Part shown: in pieces, positions 1 through 10,233 of the stretch
How the letters are laid out: the number at the start of each line of letters is the position of its first letter
How positions within the stretch are numbered: the first letter of the stretch is position 1
DNA from: Devosia sp. 1566
Lineage (GTDB): Bacteria; Pseudomonadota; Alphaproteobacteria; Rhizobiales; Devosiaceae
DNA: 64,000 nucleotides
Direction: 5' to 3'
Assembly (NCBI RefSeq): GCF_004005995.1
Contig: NZ_CP034767.1
Location: 1,798,001 to 1,862,000 of the forward strand
Position numbers and translations under genes: made by a program
Notes under the pieces: model-generated
What the model saw: only the letters and a program-made list of their open reading frames with translations
What the model was told of the DNA's origin: nothing
Database searches by the model: none

Positions 1-768
1 GAGCACAAAGCCAATGGCGAAGCCCACAAACGGAACGAAGCTGAACAGGCCACCGATCAGCCCGATCGCGAGGCCGAAGTTCAGCCCCACAAGGCTGAGT
101 GCGGTCGCGTAAAAGGCGGCCAGGATGAGCACTACGCTGCCCTGCCCGCGAATGGCGCCACCCATGGCGCTGTCGATGTCGCGCAGGATGCCCTGGATTT
201 CGCCCTTGTGGTCGCGCGGCAGCAGGCTTTCCAGCCCGCGCACCATGCCTTCCCAGTCGAGCAGCAGATAAAAGCACACGACCGGAGTGAAGATGATGAT
301 ACCCACGGCGCTGATCAGTGTCGCGCCGCTTGAAAGCACTTCCCCGGTGAGGACACCCACAAGGCCCACCATGCGACCCATCAGGTCCGTCATGGTGGCT
401 TCCACCTGCGCCGCGCGCTCAGGTCCAAGCCATGCATTGAGCTCAGGCGCCCATTTACGCGCCAATGCTTCCAACTCAGCCGCATAGCCCGGCAGGCGCT
501 GCACCAGCCCGCCAACCTGCTGCGCGACGAGCGGCACCAGCATGAATATCAGGCCCAGAAGTATGGCCACGACTGTAGCCAGCACCAGCGCCGTCGCCCA
601 AGCGCGGTTGAAGTGCCATTTCTGCAGTTGGTTTACGATTGGGTTGAGCAGATAGGCCAGCGCAGCCCCGACAACGAAGGGCAGCAGGATGCCCCGGAAC
701 AACCAGAGCAACAGGATCAGCACGACGAATGATCCGATCCAGATCAGCACTTGATTTCGCAGTGTCAT
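1..768 (-). CDS. AI-2E family transporter (PerM-like), partial at window edge
   Basis: This frame is open from an ATG at 766-768 to the window edge, giving the first 256 residues; the C-terminus lies outside. The protein opens with a short polar start and then strongly hydrophobic segments near residues 8-30, 30-45 and 60-85. A charged stretch rich in Leu, Glu and Ala follows (about 95-135), then more hydrophobic helices from about 150 onward. This is the layout of the PerM/YdiK/AI-2E exporter family, whose substrates are mostly unproven. It is divergent from purM, 134 bp away, an arrangement I recall from other Rhizobiales. The family call rests on membrane layout and residue style; the transported substrate is unknown. 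Confidence 0.8.
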   Translation of the reverse strand, partial: MTLRNQVLIWIGSFVVLILLLWLFRGILLPFVVGAALAYLLNPIVNQLQKWHFNRAWATALVLATVVAILLGLIFMLVPLVAQQVGGLVQRLPGYAAELEALARKWAPELNAWLGPERAAQVEATMTDLMGRMVGLVGVLTGEVLSSGATLISAVGIIIFTPVVCFYLLLDWEGMVRGLESLLPRDHKGEIQGILRDIDSAMGGAIRGQGSVVLILAAFYATALSLVGLNFGLAIGLIGGLFSFVPFVGFAIGFVL

Positions 769-902
769 TGACTGGACCGGCCCTTGCGTCGGTTGGGTGG
801 AGAAGCTATCAGGCCCTCTACCGGCCCCCTCCGGAAATGGCAACTGCCCTGGTCTCTAGCCTGCGGCATTGCGCACGGTTTCCCCAATTGGCACTGAGGC
901 CC

Positions 903-1979
903 ATGTCCGACCCCCAAAACCTGCCACCAAACGGTCTTTCATACAAGCAGGCCGGCGTCGACATCGATGCGGGCAACGCCCTTGTCGATGCGATCAAGCC
1001 CGCCGTACGCTCCACGCGGCGGGCGGGCGCCGATGGCGAGATCGGTGGGTTTGGGGGCCTGTTCGACCTCAAGGCCGCTGGCTTCACCGACCCCGTCCTG
1101 GTGGCGGCCAATGATGGCGTCGGCACCAAGCTGCGGATCGCCATTGAAGCTGGCAAGCACGACAGCATCGGCATCGATCTTGTTGCGATGTGCGTCAACG
1201 ACATCGTCGTTCAGGGCGCCGAGCCGTTGTTCTTTCTGGATTACTTCGCCACCGGCGCGCTTGATGTTGAGCAGGGAACCGCGATCGTTGAGGGGATCGC
1301 CGAGGGTTGCCGCCAAGCCGGCTGTGCCCTGATCGGCGGGGAAACCGCGGAAATGCCGGGCATGTACCACGGCAAGGACTATGATCTGGCCGGCTTTGCC
1401 GTGGGCGCTGCCGAACGCGGGACCCTGCTGCCGCGAGCCGATCTCGCGCCAGGCGATACGCTCGTTGCGATAGCCTCCTCGGGCGTGCACTCGAACGGTT
1501 ATTCGCTGGTGCGCAAGATCGTGGAGCTCTCGGGCAATGACTGGTTCATGGATGCGCCATTTGCGCCCGGCCAGTCTCTGGCCGACGCCCTGCTCACCCC
1601 TACCCGCATCTATGTGAAGCCCATCCTCGCGGCGCTGAAAGCCGGGATCGGCATCAAGGCCCTGGCCCATATCACTGGCGGCGGCTTTATCGACAATATC
1701 CCCCGCGTCTTGCCCGATCATCTGGCGGCGCATGTGAATCTCGGAGCCATTACCGTGCCCAAGGTTTTTGGCTGGCTGGCCCATACGGGCGGTCTCGCTG
1801 AAGCCGAAATGCTGCGCACCTTCAACTGCGGCGTTGGCATGCTGATCGCGGTTGGCACAGACGAGGCCGCCAACCTGGTGGAGCACCTCAACGATGCTGG
1901 GGAAACGGCAGCAATCGTTGGCGAACTCGTGCAACGCACCGGCGAGGCGGTGACCTTCGAGGGCAGGCTCTCGCTGTGA
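903..1979 (+). CDS. purM: Phosphoribosylformylglycinamidine cyclo-ligase
   Basis: AIR synthetase, the ATP-dependent ring closure of FGAM to AIR in cytoplasmic purine synthesis. The 358-residue product has the family hallmarks: DGVGTK at residues 71-76, [11 protein letters not shown] at 145-155, [10 protein letters not shown] near 200 and HITGGGF near 260. I start it at the ATG at 903 (MSDPQN). An in-frame upstream start at 729 would add 58 residues that do not look like PurM and would run into the divergent permease gene. The stop codon overlaps the GTG start of purN, so the two are translationally coupled. Length is normal for the family. Confidence 0.96.
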   Translation: MSDPQNLPPNGLSYKQAGVDIDAGNALVDAIKPAVRSTRRAGADGEIGGFGGLFDLKAAGFTDPVLVAANDGVGTKLRIAIEAGKHDSIGIDLVAMCVNDIVVQGAEPLFFLDYFATGALDVEQGTAIVEGIAEGCRQAGCALIGGETAEMPGMYHGKDYDLAGFAVGAAERGTLLPRADLAPGDTLVAIASSGVHSNGYSLVRKIVELSGNDWFMDAPFAPGQSLADALLTPTRIYVKPILAALKAGIGIKALAHITGGGFIDNIPRVLPDHLAAHVNLGAITVPKVFGWLAHTGGLAEAEMLRTFNCGVGMLIAVGTDEAANLVEHLNDAGETAAIVGELVQRTGEAVTFEGRLSL

Positions 1980-2590
1980 GCCGCACGCGCACTGCCATTT
2001 TGATCTCGGGCCGTGGCTCCAACATGGCGGCGCTGATCGAGGCGGCAAAGGCCCCCGACTACCCCGCCGAAATTGTCGGCGTGGTCTCTAATCGGGCCGC
2101 TGCTGAAGGACTGGCCCTTGCTGCGGCTGAAGGGATCGCGACGGCGAGCCTTGCACAAAGCAAGTTTCCGAGCCGGGACATGTTCGAGGACGTTCTGACC
2201 CAGGTCCTTGAAAGCTGGGACACCGAACTGGTTTGCCTTGCTGGCTTCATGCGCGTCTTGGGCGAAGATTTTGTCAATCGCTGGCAGGGGCGCCTGATCA
2301 ACATCCATCCTTCCCTGCTGCCGCTCTACAAGGGGTTGGACACGCATGCCCGGGCACTAGCCGATGGCGCGACCCGCCATGGCTGCACCGTTCATTTTGT
2401 CACCCCGGGCTTGGACGAAGGACCCGCCATCCTGCAAGCTGAAGTGCCGGTGCTGCCGGGCGATACGCCCGACAGCCTTGCCGCGCGGGTGCTTGTCGAA
2501 GAGCACCGGCTTTATCCAGAGGCGGTGCGGCAGCTCGCCTCTGGAGAGTTCGGATCCTTGGGCAGCCTTACTCCGGCAGTGCTGCAATGA
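1976..2590 (+). CDS. purN: Phosphoribosylglycinamide formyltransferase
   Basis: GAR transformylase, which moves a formyl group from 10-formyl-THF to GAR in purine synthesis. The 204-residue protein shows the phosphate-binding SGRGSNM at 11-17 and the catalytic set N109, H111 (in NIHPSLLP) and D147 (in GLDEGP), as in E. coli PurN. Start is GTG at 1976, overlapping the purM stop (GTGA), so the pair forms one operon. The 3' end overlaps the last 23 bp of the convergent nucleosidase gene, with no room for a terminator between them. Confidence 0.96.
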   Translation: MSRTRTAILISGRGSNMAALIEAAKAPDYPAEIVGVVSNRAAAEGLALAAAEGIATASLAQSKFPSRDMFEDVLTQVLESWDTELVCLAGFMRVLGEDFVNRWQGRLINIHPSLLPLYKGLDTHARALADGATRHGCTVHFVTPGLDEGPAILQAEVPVLPGDTPDSLAARVLVEEHRLYPEAVRQLASGEFGSLGSLTPAVLQ

Positions 2591-3479
2591 AGGCGGTTAC
2601 GACGGCAGCCGAATTGTTGGACGCCAAGCCCATGAAGGTGCCCATCTGGTTTTCGCCTTCGCCGCCACCCGCCAGATCTGACAGCGAGCGGAACGCGATG
2701 AAGGGCACATCATTGGCATAGGCCACATGCGCTACGGCGGCGCTTTCCATGTCGAGCACCTGCGCCTCGAAGGTCCCAAAGGCATATTCACGCAGTTCTG
2801 CATTGTCCACAAAGGCCGCGCCCGAAACGCCATTGCCACCAACATGAATGCTCGGCGTGGTGGTGAGGCAGGCGTTTTCTGCCGAACAATCCTCCAGCTT
2901 GATCTCAGCTGCAACCTTCTCGGCGACCGCCAACAGCTCCGCATCGGCGGCAAACCAGAACTTCTCCTCGGGCTTGCCACCCTCGCGGGCGATATCCACG
3001 GTCTGCGGGAACATCATGCCGAATGAGGGATGGGGCGCGTCCATGAATGAGGGCGGCGTGAACTTCCCATCCACTTCGCGCGCCATGATGACCTCGAGAT
3101 ACTGGCCCCACTGCGCCGGCACAATCACATCCCCGATATGGCGCTCGGGATTAACGCCACCCGCTATGCCGGAAAACACGATGCTTTCGATGTTGAAGTG
3201 GTCCAGCGCCAGCTGCGAGGTCATCGCCGCATTGACCATGCTGACCCCGGTCAAGAACAGCACCACCGGCTTGCCCTCAATCACCCCGGTTGCAAAGGTG
3301 GTGCCATTGACCGTGTAATCCTTGCGTTCGCTGAGGGCTTCCTGCAGCGCAATCCATTCGGGGCCAAAGGCCGACATCACCGCAATGCGCGGCGTGGTAT
3401 CCAGAGTTTCCGCCGCCAGGACCGCGGGCGCGGCGGTGGCGAGCAGAAGAGCAGAAACGGCAAGACCAAGTTTGTGCAT
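2568..3479 (-). CDS. Exported 5'-methylthioadenosine/S-adenosylhomocysteine nucleosidase-like protein
   Basis: Phosphorylase/MTAN-superfamily protein of 303 residues. The start at 3479 (MHKLGLAVSA) gives a clean Sec signal peptide with Ala-rich cleavage near residue 22; a longer frame to 3539 would bury it. Family motifs are a TGVSMVNAA stretch, SGIAGGV, the substrate-binding DMESAAVAHVA and the catalytic Asp region SLSDLAGG. A gap with two cysteines lies mid-protein. The known cytoplasmic enzymes hydrolyse MTA and SAH; an exported version suggests periplasmic nucleoside processing, which is inference. It converges on purN and overlaps it by 23 bp. Confidence 0.85.
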   Translation of the reverse strand: MHKLGLAVSALLLATAAPAVLAAETLDTTPRIAVMSAFGPEWIALQEALSERKDYTVNGTTFATGVIEGKPVVLFLTGVSMVNAAMTSQLALDHFNIESIVFSGIAGGVNPERHIGDVIVPAQWGQYLEVIMAREVDGKFTPPSFMDAPHPSFGMMFPQTVDIAREGGKPEEKFWFAADAELLAVAEKVAAEIKLEDCSAENACLTTTPSIHVGGNGVSGAAFVDNAELREYAFGTFEAQVLDMESAAVAHVAYANDVPFIAFRSLSDLAGGGEGENQMGTFMGLASNNSAAVVTAFIAALPE

Positions 3480-3652
3480 AAGAGCCCTCAGAAGTTTACC
3501 GGTGAAGGCTAGCAGCCCCCTCAACGCATGCAACTGCAATGGCGCATAGGAGCCATCCGCTCATCACGTGCATTGATGCTTGCCATCGTCAAAATCGGTT
3601 CGACCTTTGCTGGCGACAGGCCTAGCGTCGCCGCTTCCTGGGAAAGAATCAC

Positions 3653-4570
3653 ATGTCGGCACGCTACTGGGCGCTCATCATTTTTATCGGAAGCATCTGG
3701 GGCACCTCGTTCCTGTTCAATGCTGTGCTGATCCGTGAACTGGGGCCAATCACCGTGGCCGCAGGCCGGGTGACCATCGCCGCGCTGGTCAGCTGGTTAT
3801 TGTTTTTCGCCCTTCGCAAGCCCCTGCCCCGTGATCCGATGCTGTATCTCAAGCTCGGCCTCCTCGGCGTGTTCAGCTATGCGGTGCCGTTTACGCTTTT
3901 TCCCATTAGCCAGGCCCACATCCCTAGCGGTCTTGCTGCGATCATCAATGCCCTGCTGCCGGTTGTTACCGTACTGGTCTCGCATTATTGGCCAGGCGGC
4001 GAAAAAATAAAGCGCCACAAGGCTGCCGGCGTGGTTGCGGGGTTTACCGGTGCGGCATTGCTGGCTTCACCATCCCTGGCGGCCGGCAATGAGCATGGCG
4101 AGCTTTGGGCCATTGCCGTCTGCTTTGCCGCCGTGATGCTCTACGCCATCACGCTCAATGTCGCGCGAAGCTTCAAGGCGATCGAGCCCACGACCATCGC
4201 CACCATTGCCATCTCTGGCGCGGCGTTGACTTCAGTGCCAGTTGCGCTTTGGGTTGAAGGGGTGCCACACATCGAGCGGATCGAAACCTGGGCGGCCTGG
4301 ATCGCCATCGGCGTTTTCTGCACCGCCTTGGCGTTCCAGCTGATGTATCGGCTGCTGCCGCGCGTTGGCACCACCAACTTCGCCTCCAACACCTTTGTCA
4401 CCCCGGTCGTCGCGGTCTTGCTCGGGGTGTCGCTGCTGGGAGAATCCATTCGGCCCATTCACCTGCTGGGCATGGGCGTGGTGTTTTTAGGCTTGTTGCT
4501 GATCGACGGTCGCATTCTCAAGATCTGGCGCAAGCCAGTGTCCGGAACTGAGGTCGTATCGCCCCGTTGA
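3653..4570 (+). CDS. EamA/DMT-superfamily permease
   Basis: A 305-residue inner-membrane protein with about ten hydrophobic segments arranged as two tandem EamA repeats (about residues 5-140 and 150-285). The first repeat opens with the characteristic IIFIGSIWGTSFLFN helix. The second carries the usual MYRLLPRVG and PVVAVLLGVSLLGE signatures. Family members move metabolites or amino acids; nothing here indicates the substrate. It starts at ATG 3653 behind a weak purine-rich GGGAAAG. It stands alone between the divergent nucleosidase and the small proline-rich gene. Confidence 0.88.
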   Translation: MSARYWALIIFIGSIWGTSFLFNAVLIRELGPITVAAGRVTIAALVSWLLFFALRKPLPRDPMLYLKLGLLGVFSYAVPFTLFPISQAHIPSGLAAIINALLPVVTVLVSHYWPGGEKIKRHKAAGVVAGFTGAALLASPSLAAGNEHGELWAIAVCFAAVMLYAITLNVARSFKAIEPTTIATIAISGAALTSVPVALWVEGVPHIERIETWAAWIAIGVFCTALAFQLMYRLLPRVGTTNFASNTFVTPVVAVLLGVSLLGESIRPIHLLGMGVVFLGLLLIDGRILKIWRKPVSGTEVVSPR

Positions 4571-4595
4571 GTTAGGTCCCAACGAGGAGGCAGGC

Positions 4596-4796
4596 ATGCC
4601 CATTCCACCCAATCCAGAGATCGATCCCGCGGAAACGCCCGAGATCGTGCCGCAGCCTGTTCCGCCGCCGCCGATGCCCGTGAGCTTCCCCACTCCAGAC
4701 CCATCCGAAATTCCGGGCAACGTGCCGGTGGAAGATCCGCAGCCAGACTACCAGCCGGAACTTCCCCCCGAGCCAGGTCACGACATCAATCCGTGA
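4596..4796 (+). CDS. Small proline-rich protein, unknown function
   Basis: A 66-residue product, about one third proline, with many Glu and Asp and no hydrophobic helix or signal peptide. It begins MPIPPNPEID and keeps a PP/PEP rhythm to the end. A very good ribosome site (GAGGAGG) lies eight bases before the ATG, which is the main reason to accept it as a gene. It lies 25 bp after the permease stop, so may share its transcript. Predicted to be intrinsically disordered. I do not recognise a family. Confidence 0.6.
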   Translation: MPIPPNPEIDPAETPEIVPQPVPPPPMPVSFPTPDPSEIPGNVPVEDPQPDYQPELPPEPGHDINP

Positions 4797-4813
4797 CTTA
4801 GCGACGGCCCCGT

Positions 4814-5347
4814 TTAGTCGTGGCCGTCGATCTTGCTGAGGAAATAGGTGAGCGCGCCGATCACGACCGCTGTTGCGGCACCCAGATAAACGATGTCCGG
4901 TCCGCTGCTCCAGGTCACAGCGCGCCCGAGAAAATAAACCGCCAGCACGGTGATGGCCACGCCCACCAGCTTTGACTTCAGATCATCGAGATTGCTGATC
5001 TTGAGCCAACGTGGCAAGGCCAGATCCTGGTTGAAGTAGAGCTGATAAAGGCCGAGCGAAACCACCTGCACCACGGTCGCGAGCAAGAAAAGATCAACCA
5101 GCTCGATGGCGTGCAGCAGTGCCTCGTCCTTGCTTACGGGATGGTCGGCGAAGAACAGCTCGCGGATGAAGTGCCAGGTTTCAGCGACCCCATAGATCAT
5201 CAACGCCATTGAAGCCGCCATTGTGGCTAGCACCGGCAGGATGATGATGCGGCTGACCAGCGCGCCGATGACGCGCATCAGCCACGGCCCCATACCGTGA
5301 TCCAGCAACTGCTTTGGGGCTTCCTTGTCTTCGGCGGGCTCGCTCAC
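4814..5347 (-). CDS. YqhA/UPF0114-family membrane protein
   Basis: A 177-residue protein with four hydrophobic helices. It carries UPF0114-type features: an Ile/Leu-rich first helix, a [15 protein letters not shown] helix, GLYQLYF, and the [14 protein letters not shown] loop. The function of the family is unknown. The start overlaps the gatB stop by 4 bp (ATGA), so it is co-transcribed with and translationally coupled to gatB. The overlap supports the ATG at 5347. Confidence 0.85.
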   Translation of the reverse strand: MSEPAEDKEAPKQLLDHGMGPWLMRVIGALVSRIIILPVLATMAASMALMIYGVAETWHFIRELFFADHPVSKDEALLHAIELVDLFLLATVVQVVSLGLYQLYFNQDLALPRWLKISNLDDLKSKLVGVAITVLAVYFLGRAVTWSSGPDIVYLGAATAVVIGALTYFLSKIDGHD

Positions 5348-6867
5348 TCTTCGAGGCCGAGCTTGCGCTTCATCAATTCGTTCAGGGCCTGCGGGTTAGC
5401 CTTGCCGCCCGATGCCTTCATCGCCTGGCCAACGAACCAGCCAATCATGGTGGGCTTGGCCTGAACCTTGGCGACCTGATCGGGGTTGGCGGCGATGATC
5501 TCGTCGACCACCTTCTCGATGGCGCCGAGGTCGGTGACCTGCTTCATGCCGCGCCGCTCGACGATCTCGGCAGGTTCGCCCTCCGGCTCCTCAGCAATGA
5601 TGATCTGCAGCAAATCCTTGGCGATCTTACTGGAGATCGTGCCGGCGGCCACGAGGTCAACAATCCCCGCGATCTGAGCTGGCTGCAGATGGGTTTCCCA
5701 AACAGCAAGCCCCTGGCTATTGGCATAGGCGGCAACATCGGCGTTGAGCAAATTGGCGACAGCCTTGCCGTCGCGCTTGCTACCCCCATGGGCCACAACG
5801 GCCTCGAAGTAATCGGCCGTCTCGCGATCCAGCGTCAGCACCATGGCGTCGTAAGGGGTCACACCATAGTCGCGGACAAAGCGGGCCTTCTTCTCGTCCG
5901 GCAGTTCGGGCAGGTGTTCCGCCAGAGCCGCCACGAAAGCGTCGTCAAACTCCAGGGGCAGCAGGTCGGGATCGGGGAAGTAGCGGTAGTCATGCGCTTC
6001 TTCCTTGGAACGCATGGACCGGGTTTCGCCGAGCTTCGGATCGAACAGGCGGGTTTCCTGGTCGATCGAGCCGCCGTCTTCAAGGATATCGATCTGCCGA
6101 CGCGCTTCGTATTCGATCGCCTGACCGGCAAAGCGCACTGAATTGACGTTCTTGATTTCGCAGCGCGTGCCGAACTCACCCCCGGGGCGTCGCACCGACA
6201 CGTTGACGTCGGCACGCATGGAGCCCTGCTCCATATTGCCGTCGCAGGTGCCGAGATAACGCAGAATCGTGCGAAGTTTGGACAGATAAGCCTTAGCCTC
6301 GTCAGCCGAGCGCAGGTCCGGCTTGGAGACGATCTCCATCAGCGCCACGCCGGAGCGGTTGAGGTCCACAAAGCTCATGGATGGATGCTGGTCATGGATG
6401 GACTTGCCCGCGTCCTGCTCCAGGTGGAGCCGCTCGATGCCGATCTCGATGGTCTCGTCGCCCATGTCGAGCAGCACCTTACCCTCGCCGACAATAGGGT
6501 CCTTGAACTGGCTGATCTGATAGCCCTGCGGCAGATCGGGATAAAAATAGTTCTTGCGGTCAAAAACGGACCGTTTGTTGATCACGGCCTTGAGCCCAAG
6601 GCCGGTCCGCACAGCCTGGCGCACGCATTCTTCGTTGATGGTCGGCAGCATGCCGGGCATGGCTGCGTCCACGAACGAAACATTGCTGTTGGGCGGATTG
6701 CCGAAGGCGGTCGAGGAGCCGGAAAACAGCTTGCTTTCGGAGGTCACCTGCGCATGCACTTCCATGCCGATGATCACTTCCCAGTCTCCAGTGGAGCCGG
6801 AAATAAAGCGCTTCGGATCGGGCGTACGGGTGTCGATAAGGGTCAAAGTGAGCTCTCTGAACGGCAT
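5344..6867 (-). CDS. gatB: Asp-tRNA(Asn)/Glu-tRNA(Gln) amidotransferase subunit B
   Basis: The tRNA-binding kinase subunit of GatCAB, which amidates mischarged Glu-tRNA(Gln) and Asp-tRNA(Asn). Motifs are IGMEVHAQV near residue 33, [18 protein letters not shown] near 105, [18 protein letters not shown] near 165 and a GatB/YqeY tail ending in [12 protein letters not shown]. The 507-residue length is normal. The drawn start is ATG 6867; an in-frame TTG at 6846 behind AGAGAG would give [10 protein letters not shown], which better matches the family N-terminus as I remember it. gatC and gatA are in a separate operon 3 kb away. It overlaps yqhA by 4 bp. Confidence 0.95.
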   Translation of the reverse strand: MPFRELTLTLIDTRTPDPKRFISGSTGDWEVIIGMEVHAQVTSESKLFSGSSTAFGNPPNSNVSFVDAAMPGMLPTINEECVRQAVRTGLGLKAVINKRSVFDRKNYFYPDLPQGYQISQFKDPIVGEGKVLLDMGDETIEIGIERLHLEQDAGKSIHDQHPSMSFVDLNRSGVALMEIVSKPDLRSADEAKAYLSKLRTILRYLGTCDGNMEQGSMRADVNVSVRRPGGEFGTRCEIKNVNSVRFAGQAIEYEARRQIDILEDGGSIDQETRLFDPKLGETRSMRSKEEAHDYRYFPDPDLLPLEFDDAFVAALAEHLPELPDEKKARFVRDYGVTPYDAMVLTLDRETADYFEAVVAHGGSKRDGKAVANLLNADVAAYANSQGLAVWETHLQPAQIAGIVDLVAAGTISSKIAKDLLQIIIAEEPEGEPAEIVERRGMKQVTDLGAIEKVVDEIIAANPDQVAKVQAKPTMIGWFVGQAMKASGGKANPQALNELMKRKLGLEE

Positions 6868-6952
6868 GCGGGAACACGACCCAGTGCTTACTGACCAGCG
6901 GCGCGCGATGCAACGCCTCTTTGCCCGATCTGGTCAGTTCCGGCGGTCGAGC

Positions 6953-7465
6953 TCAATCTTCGTCGTCGAGATCGCCCGCGAATGGGTGTAATTTCTTCTC
7001 GAGATGAACGCTCATGAATGGCTCGTGATGGGCACGCCCATCGGGACGCATGGCGAGGATGCGGTAGCCTTGCCGTTCATAAAAGCGGACCGCGCGAATA
7101 TGGTCTGCGGGGGTTTCGAGCTGCACCCGGCTGGCGCCGAATAGTTCCAGCACCGACTCCATGCGCCGCAGCAGCATGGAGCCGATGCCCTGGCCTTGGC
7201 TTTCCGGAGCCACAAACAGGAACGGGATATAAGCGCGCCGGGCGGAGCGCGAACACCAGCCGACAGGCATGCCATCCTGTTCGGCCACAATGATGCGCGT
7301 CAGCGTTTCGGCGACGGCGCGCCTAAGCCGGTGCTGCTCGGCGTCGCGCATGCCGGGTGTTTCGGTTAGCAGCGGCAAAATGCCCTTTGTCCAGGAGCGG
7401 TAGGCGATGTCGGCTAGAATGCGTGCGTCACCGGGTTCGGCATTGCGGATCAGGACACTGCGCAT
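6953..7465 (-). CDS. GNAT-family N-acetyltransferase
   Basis: A 170-residue protein covering a whole GNAT fold: an N-terminal strand MRSVLIRNAEPGD, the acetyl-CoA loop QGQGIGSMLLRRM near residue 98, and the late ERQGYRI turn. The start at 7465 is chosen because AGGAG lies eight bases upstream and the longer frame would run back into chorismate mutase. Closely follows chorismate mutase (11 bp), so probably co-transcribed. Substrate unknown. Confidence 0.85.
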   Translation of the reverse strand: MRSVLIRNAEPGDARILADIAYRSWTKGILPLLTETPGMRDAEQHRLRRAVAETLTRIIVAEQDGMPVGWCSRSARRAYIPFLFVAPESQGQGIGSMLLRRMESVLELFGASRVQLETPADHIRAVRFYERQGYRILAMRPDGRAHHEPFMSVHLEKKLHPFAGDLDDED

Positions 7466-7476
7466 GACACACTCTC

Positions 7477-7806
7477 CTAAAGGGGGCGCCGCCGCGCCGT
7501 GATGATGCCCTTCTCGTAATTGATGTTCCAATCGATCAGGGTTCGCCACACAAGTTCGGCCTGATCCTCGTCAAGATCAAGAGCCAAACTACGCTCGCGC
7601 ACCTTGGCGATCACTGCCTCGATGCGGACGGGGTCGCGCGCCTCGTGCGGGTCGGTCTTGATCTCGGCCATGCGGGTGACATAGCGATGCCGCTCCGCGA
7701 AGAGGTGCAGGAGCGCCTGGTCGATCCGATCGATTTCGGCACGGACATCATCTTTGGTCTGGCAGTCGGCGGGCGCGGTGGTCACGGCAAAGGTCCATTG
7801 GTGCAA
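7477..7806 (-). CDS. Chorismate mutase (AroQ class)
   Basis: A 109-residue all-helical AroQ-fold protein that would convert chorismate to prephenate. Family features are the helix REIDRID-like motif (AEIDRIDQALLHLFAER near residue 26), the RYVTRMAEIK segment near 42, RDPVRIEAVIAKVRE near 58 and a final helix with LVWRTLIDWNI. A short N-terminal extension of about 20 residues carries one Cys. The related isochorismate-pyruvate lyases share this fold, so that activity cannot be excluded. It precedes a GNAT gene by 11 bp. Confidence 0.88.
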   Translation of the reverse strand: MHQWTFAVTTAPADCQTKDDVRAEIDRIDQALLHLFAERHRYVTRMAEIKTDPHEARDPVRIEAVIAKVRERSLALDLDEDQAELVWRTLIDWNINYEKGIITARRRPL

Positions 7807-7860
7807 AACTCAGTGCTGGTTTGCACCGACCTGCCGGCAAAGGCAACCGTTCGCGGCCCC

Positions 7861-8178
7861 CTAGTGGCGTGTCACCTCGCTGAGCGCCGCGGCGATATGT
7901 TCCCATTCCTGCGCGACGCTGGCGGTGGCGCGGCGCTTGCCGGCCCGGCGGTACCAATAGTCGGCATTGCCCATATCGGCTTCGATCCAGTGCATCAGCG
8001 CATGCACCCAATCAAATGCCTGCACACCTTCCATGGCCTGAACGATGGTGTGGGCCTGCTCCCACTCGGGGCCGACACGGAACTCACCTTTCTTGAGCCA
8101 CCACAACGCTTGCAGCGGCTTGCTCATGTCTTTGGGCGGCTCGGACCAATCGAGCGAGGTGAAGATATCCACGGACAT
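7861..8178 (-). CDS. Conserved hypothetical protein
   Basis: A 105-residue soluble protein with an unusually high tryptophan content (at least seven Trp). Recognisable features are LDWSEPPKDM near the start, LQALWWLKKGEF, a HALMHWIEADMGNADYWYRRAG block and a C-terminal EWEHIAAAL helix. The start at 8178 (MSVDIF) is preferred: a longer frame to 8229 would cross the terminator hairpin at 8200-8219. I have seen similar small proteins in alphaproteobacteria but cannot name a function. Confidence 0.7.
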   Translation of the reverse strand: MSVDIFTSLDWSEPPKDMSKPLQALWWLKKGEFRVGPEWEQAHTIVQAMEGVQAFDWVHALMHWIEADMGNADYWYRRAGKRRATASVAQEWEHIAAALSEVTRH

Positions 8179-8189
8179 ATGACTTTCCG

Positions 8190-8219
8190 AAAAGAAACGG
8201 GCCGTCCCGAAGGACGGCC
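8190..8219 (-). terminator. Intrinsic terminator after gatA (UUCG tetraloop)
   Basis: On the minus strand an 8-bp perfect stem (ggccgtcc paired with ggacggcc, 8219-8200) closes a TTCG tetraloop and is followed by the T-rich run cgtttctttt. It lies 60 bp past the gatA stop and just before the next minus-strand start at 8178, so it ends the gatC-gatA operon. Confidence 0.8.
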
Positions 8220-8278
8220 AAATACGCAAGGGCTGAAATAGACCCTTGCCGAAGCCGGTTCAAGAGACCGGCTCTGGC

Positions 8279-9763
8279 TCACCACCAAGGCTTCGGTGAG
8301 AAATCGGTCGCCGCGCTGCGCTCGATCACCCGAGCGGCTGCAAAAAGCGTTTCCTCGTCAAAGGGCTTGCCGATCAGCTGCAGCCCCAGCGGAAGCCCCT
8401 GCCCGTCCTTGCCCGCCGGCACCGCAATGCCCGGCAGGCCCGCCATGTTCACGGTCACCGTGAAGACGTCGTTGAGGTACATTTTCACCGGATCGGCGGC
8501 GAGGGTCTCGTCGCCAATGCCGAAGGACGCCGACGGCGTTGCCGGGGTAAGGATGGCGTCAACGCCGGCGGCGAAAGCGTCCTCAAAATCCTTTTTGATC
8601 AAGGTACGAACCTTCTGCGCCTTGACGTAATAGGCATCGAAATAGCCGGCGCTCAGCACATAGGTGCCGATCATGATCCGGCGCTTCACTTCACGGCCAA
8701 AGCCGGCGGCGCGCGTCAGCTCATACATGTCGGTGATGTCCTTGCCCGTCACGCGCAACCCGTATTTGACGCCATCATAGCGCGCCAGGTTGGAGGAGGC
8801 TTCGGCCGGAGCCACGATATAGTAGGCGGGCAGCGCGTATTTGGTATGCGGCAGCGAGATATCCTTGACCGTAGCGCCTTCAGCGCGCAGCCATGCCAGC
8901 CCCTGCTCCCAGAGCTTTTCAATCTCGGCGGGCATCCCTTCCATGCGGTATTCCTTGGGAACACCGATGCAAAGGCCCTTTACGCCTCGCTCAACCGCCG
9001 CGGCGAAGTCTGGCACCGGCAGGTCGACACTGGTGGAATCCTTTGGATCAAAGCCCGCCATGGAGCGCAGCATCAGCGCTGAATCCTCCACAGTGCGAGC
9101 GATCGGGCCGGCCTGGTCAAGCGAGGAGGCAAAGGCGACGGTGCCCCAACGCGAGGAACGGCCATAAGTCGGCTTGATGCCCACTGTGCCGGTGAACGCC
9201 GCTGGCTGGCGGATCGAGCCGCCCGTATCGGTGGCAGTTGCCCCAGCGCAGAGCCATGCCGCCACAGCGGCGGCCGAACCACCCGAGGAGCCCCCGGGCA
9301 CCAGCTGGGCATTGGAGCCTTCAGAGCGGAACGGGCTGACAACAGGGCCGTAATAGGAGGTCTCGTTGGACGAGCCCATGGCAAACTCGTCCATGTTGAG
9401 CTTGCCCAGCATCACGGCGCCATCGCGCCAGAGATTGCTGGTGACAGTCGACTCGTAGCCTGGCTTGAACCCATCCAGAATATGGCTGGCGGCCTGAGTG
9501 TGGACGCCCTTGGTGGCGAACAGGTCCTTGACCCCAAGCGGAATGCCTTCGAGGGAGCCGCCCTCGCCCTTGGCAAGCTTCTCGTCGCTGGCCTTGGCCA
9601 TGGTAGTGGCCTGCTCGGCCGTGACCGCAACATAGGCGTTGAGCGCGCCATTGGCCGCCTCGATCGCGCCAAGGTACGCGCCGGTCAGCTCGGTGGCGGA
9701 AAAGCTCTTGGCCTTCAGCCCCTTGCTGGCTTCGGCAAGGCTCAATTTGGTCAGGTCGGTCAA
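8279..9763 (-). CDS. gatA: Asp-tRNA(Asn)/Glu-tRNA(Gln) amidotransferase subunit A
   Basis: The glutaminase/amidase subunit of GatCAB. The 494-residue protein has the amidase-signature Ser-cisSer-Lys triad: Lys in [10 protein letters not shown] near residue 78, the Gly/Ser loop [11 protein letters not shown] near 155, and [10 protein letters not shown] near 178 with the nucleophile. It ends with the usual FSPKPWW-type tail. The start overlaps by 4 bp the stop of an upstream secreted-protein gene, placing gatA last in a four-gene operon that begins with gatC. An intrinsic terminator follows at 8190-8219. Confidence 0.96.
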   Translation of the reverse strand: MTDLTKLSLAEASKGLKAKSFSATELTGAYLGAIEAANGALNAYVAVTAEQATTMAKASDEKLAKGEGGSLEGIPLGVKDLFATKGVHTQAASHILDGFKPGYESTVTSNLWRDGAVMLGKLNMDEFAMGSSNETSYYGPVVSPFRSEGSNAQLVPGGSSGGSAAAVAAWLCAGATATDTGGSIRQPAAFTGTVGIKPTYGRSSRWGTVAFASSLDQAGPIARTVEDSALMLRSMAGFDPKDSTSVDLPVPDFAAAVERGVKGLCIGVPKEYRMEGMPAEIEKLWEQGLAWLRAEGATVKDISLPHTKYALPAYYIVAPAEASSNLARYDGVKYGLRVTGKDITDMYELTRAAGFGREVKRRIMIGTYVLSAGYFDAYYVKAQKVRTLIKKDFEDAFAAGVDAILTPATPSASFGIGDETLAADPVKMYLNDVFTVTVNMAGLPGIAVPAGKDGQGLPLGLQLIGKPFDEETLFAAARVIERSAATDFSPKPWW

Positions 9764-10233
9764 CGCGGTAACTCGCTTAGATTGGCGCAGCGGTGGAAAA
9801 GCGTCGCGCCGGGCGAAGCTCCCTCCGAGCTGGTTTCATTGGTTGCGGCCGCACTCATGGCAGCCTCATGGGAAGACACCACCTGCACGGTGTCGGATGT
9901 GAGTGGCGTCAGCGCCAACGTGTCGGGATAAATGGCACCCGGGTTTTCACACACGGCTGACACGAAAAGGTGGGCATTACCGGGCTTGGCCTTGATGTCA
10001 AAGAAGTGGCAGCTGGACTCGAGGGTCTGGATGCCATCATCAAAGGTCATCACCTGAAACCCGAGGATGGAGATGGCGTCCAGACCATCTTTTTCCAGCG
10101 CATCGCAGCCGGCGGGATCACTCACGTAAACCTTGGTGCGGTCGACACTGGCAATCTCCTGCGCCTGGGTAGTTCCAGCGGCGAGGATGACGACGCTTGA
10201 CAACACGGCGCCTTTGACGATCCGGATGCTCAT
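9760..10233 (-). CDS. Secreted protein of unknown function in gat operon
   Basis: A 157-residue protein with a Sec signal peptide ([20 protein letters not shown], cleavage after AQA near residue 25). The start at 10233 is chosen because it overlaps the upstream GNAT stop (ATGA). The mature part is small, soluble and carries four cysteines (in [19 protein letters not shown] and HRCANL) that could form disulfides. I recognise no domain. It sits between an acetyltransferase gene and gatA with 4-bp overlaps on both sides, so it is an integral member of the operon, although no link with tRNA amidation is obvious. Confidence 0.7.
   Translation of the reverse strand: MSIRIVKGAVLSSVVILAAGTTQAQEIASVDRTKVYVSDPAGCDALEKDGLDAISILGFQVMTFDDGIQTLESSCHFFDIKAKPGNAHLFVSAVCENPGAIYPDTLALTPLTSDTVQVVSSHEAAMSAAATNETSSEGASPGATLFHRCANLSELPR

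Noticed and set aside
939..2048. Long minus-strand open frames opposite purM
   Set aside because: High-GC antisense frames without ribosome site or family match; purM codons explain them.
6890..6938. 9-bp inverted repeat (actgaccag / ctggtcagt) between gatB and the acetyltransferase gene
   Set aside because: The 31-nt loop and missing T run make it a poor terminator; no other role can be supported.
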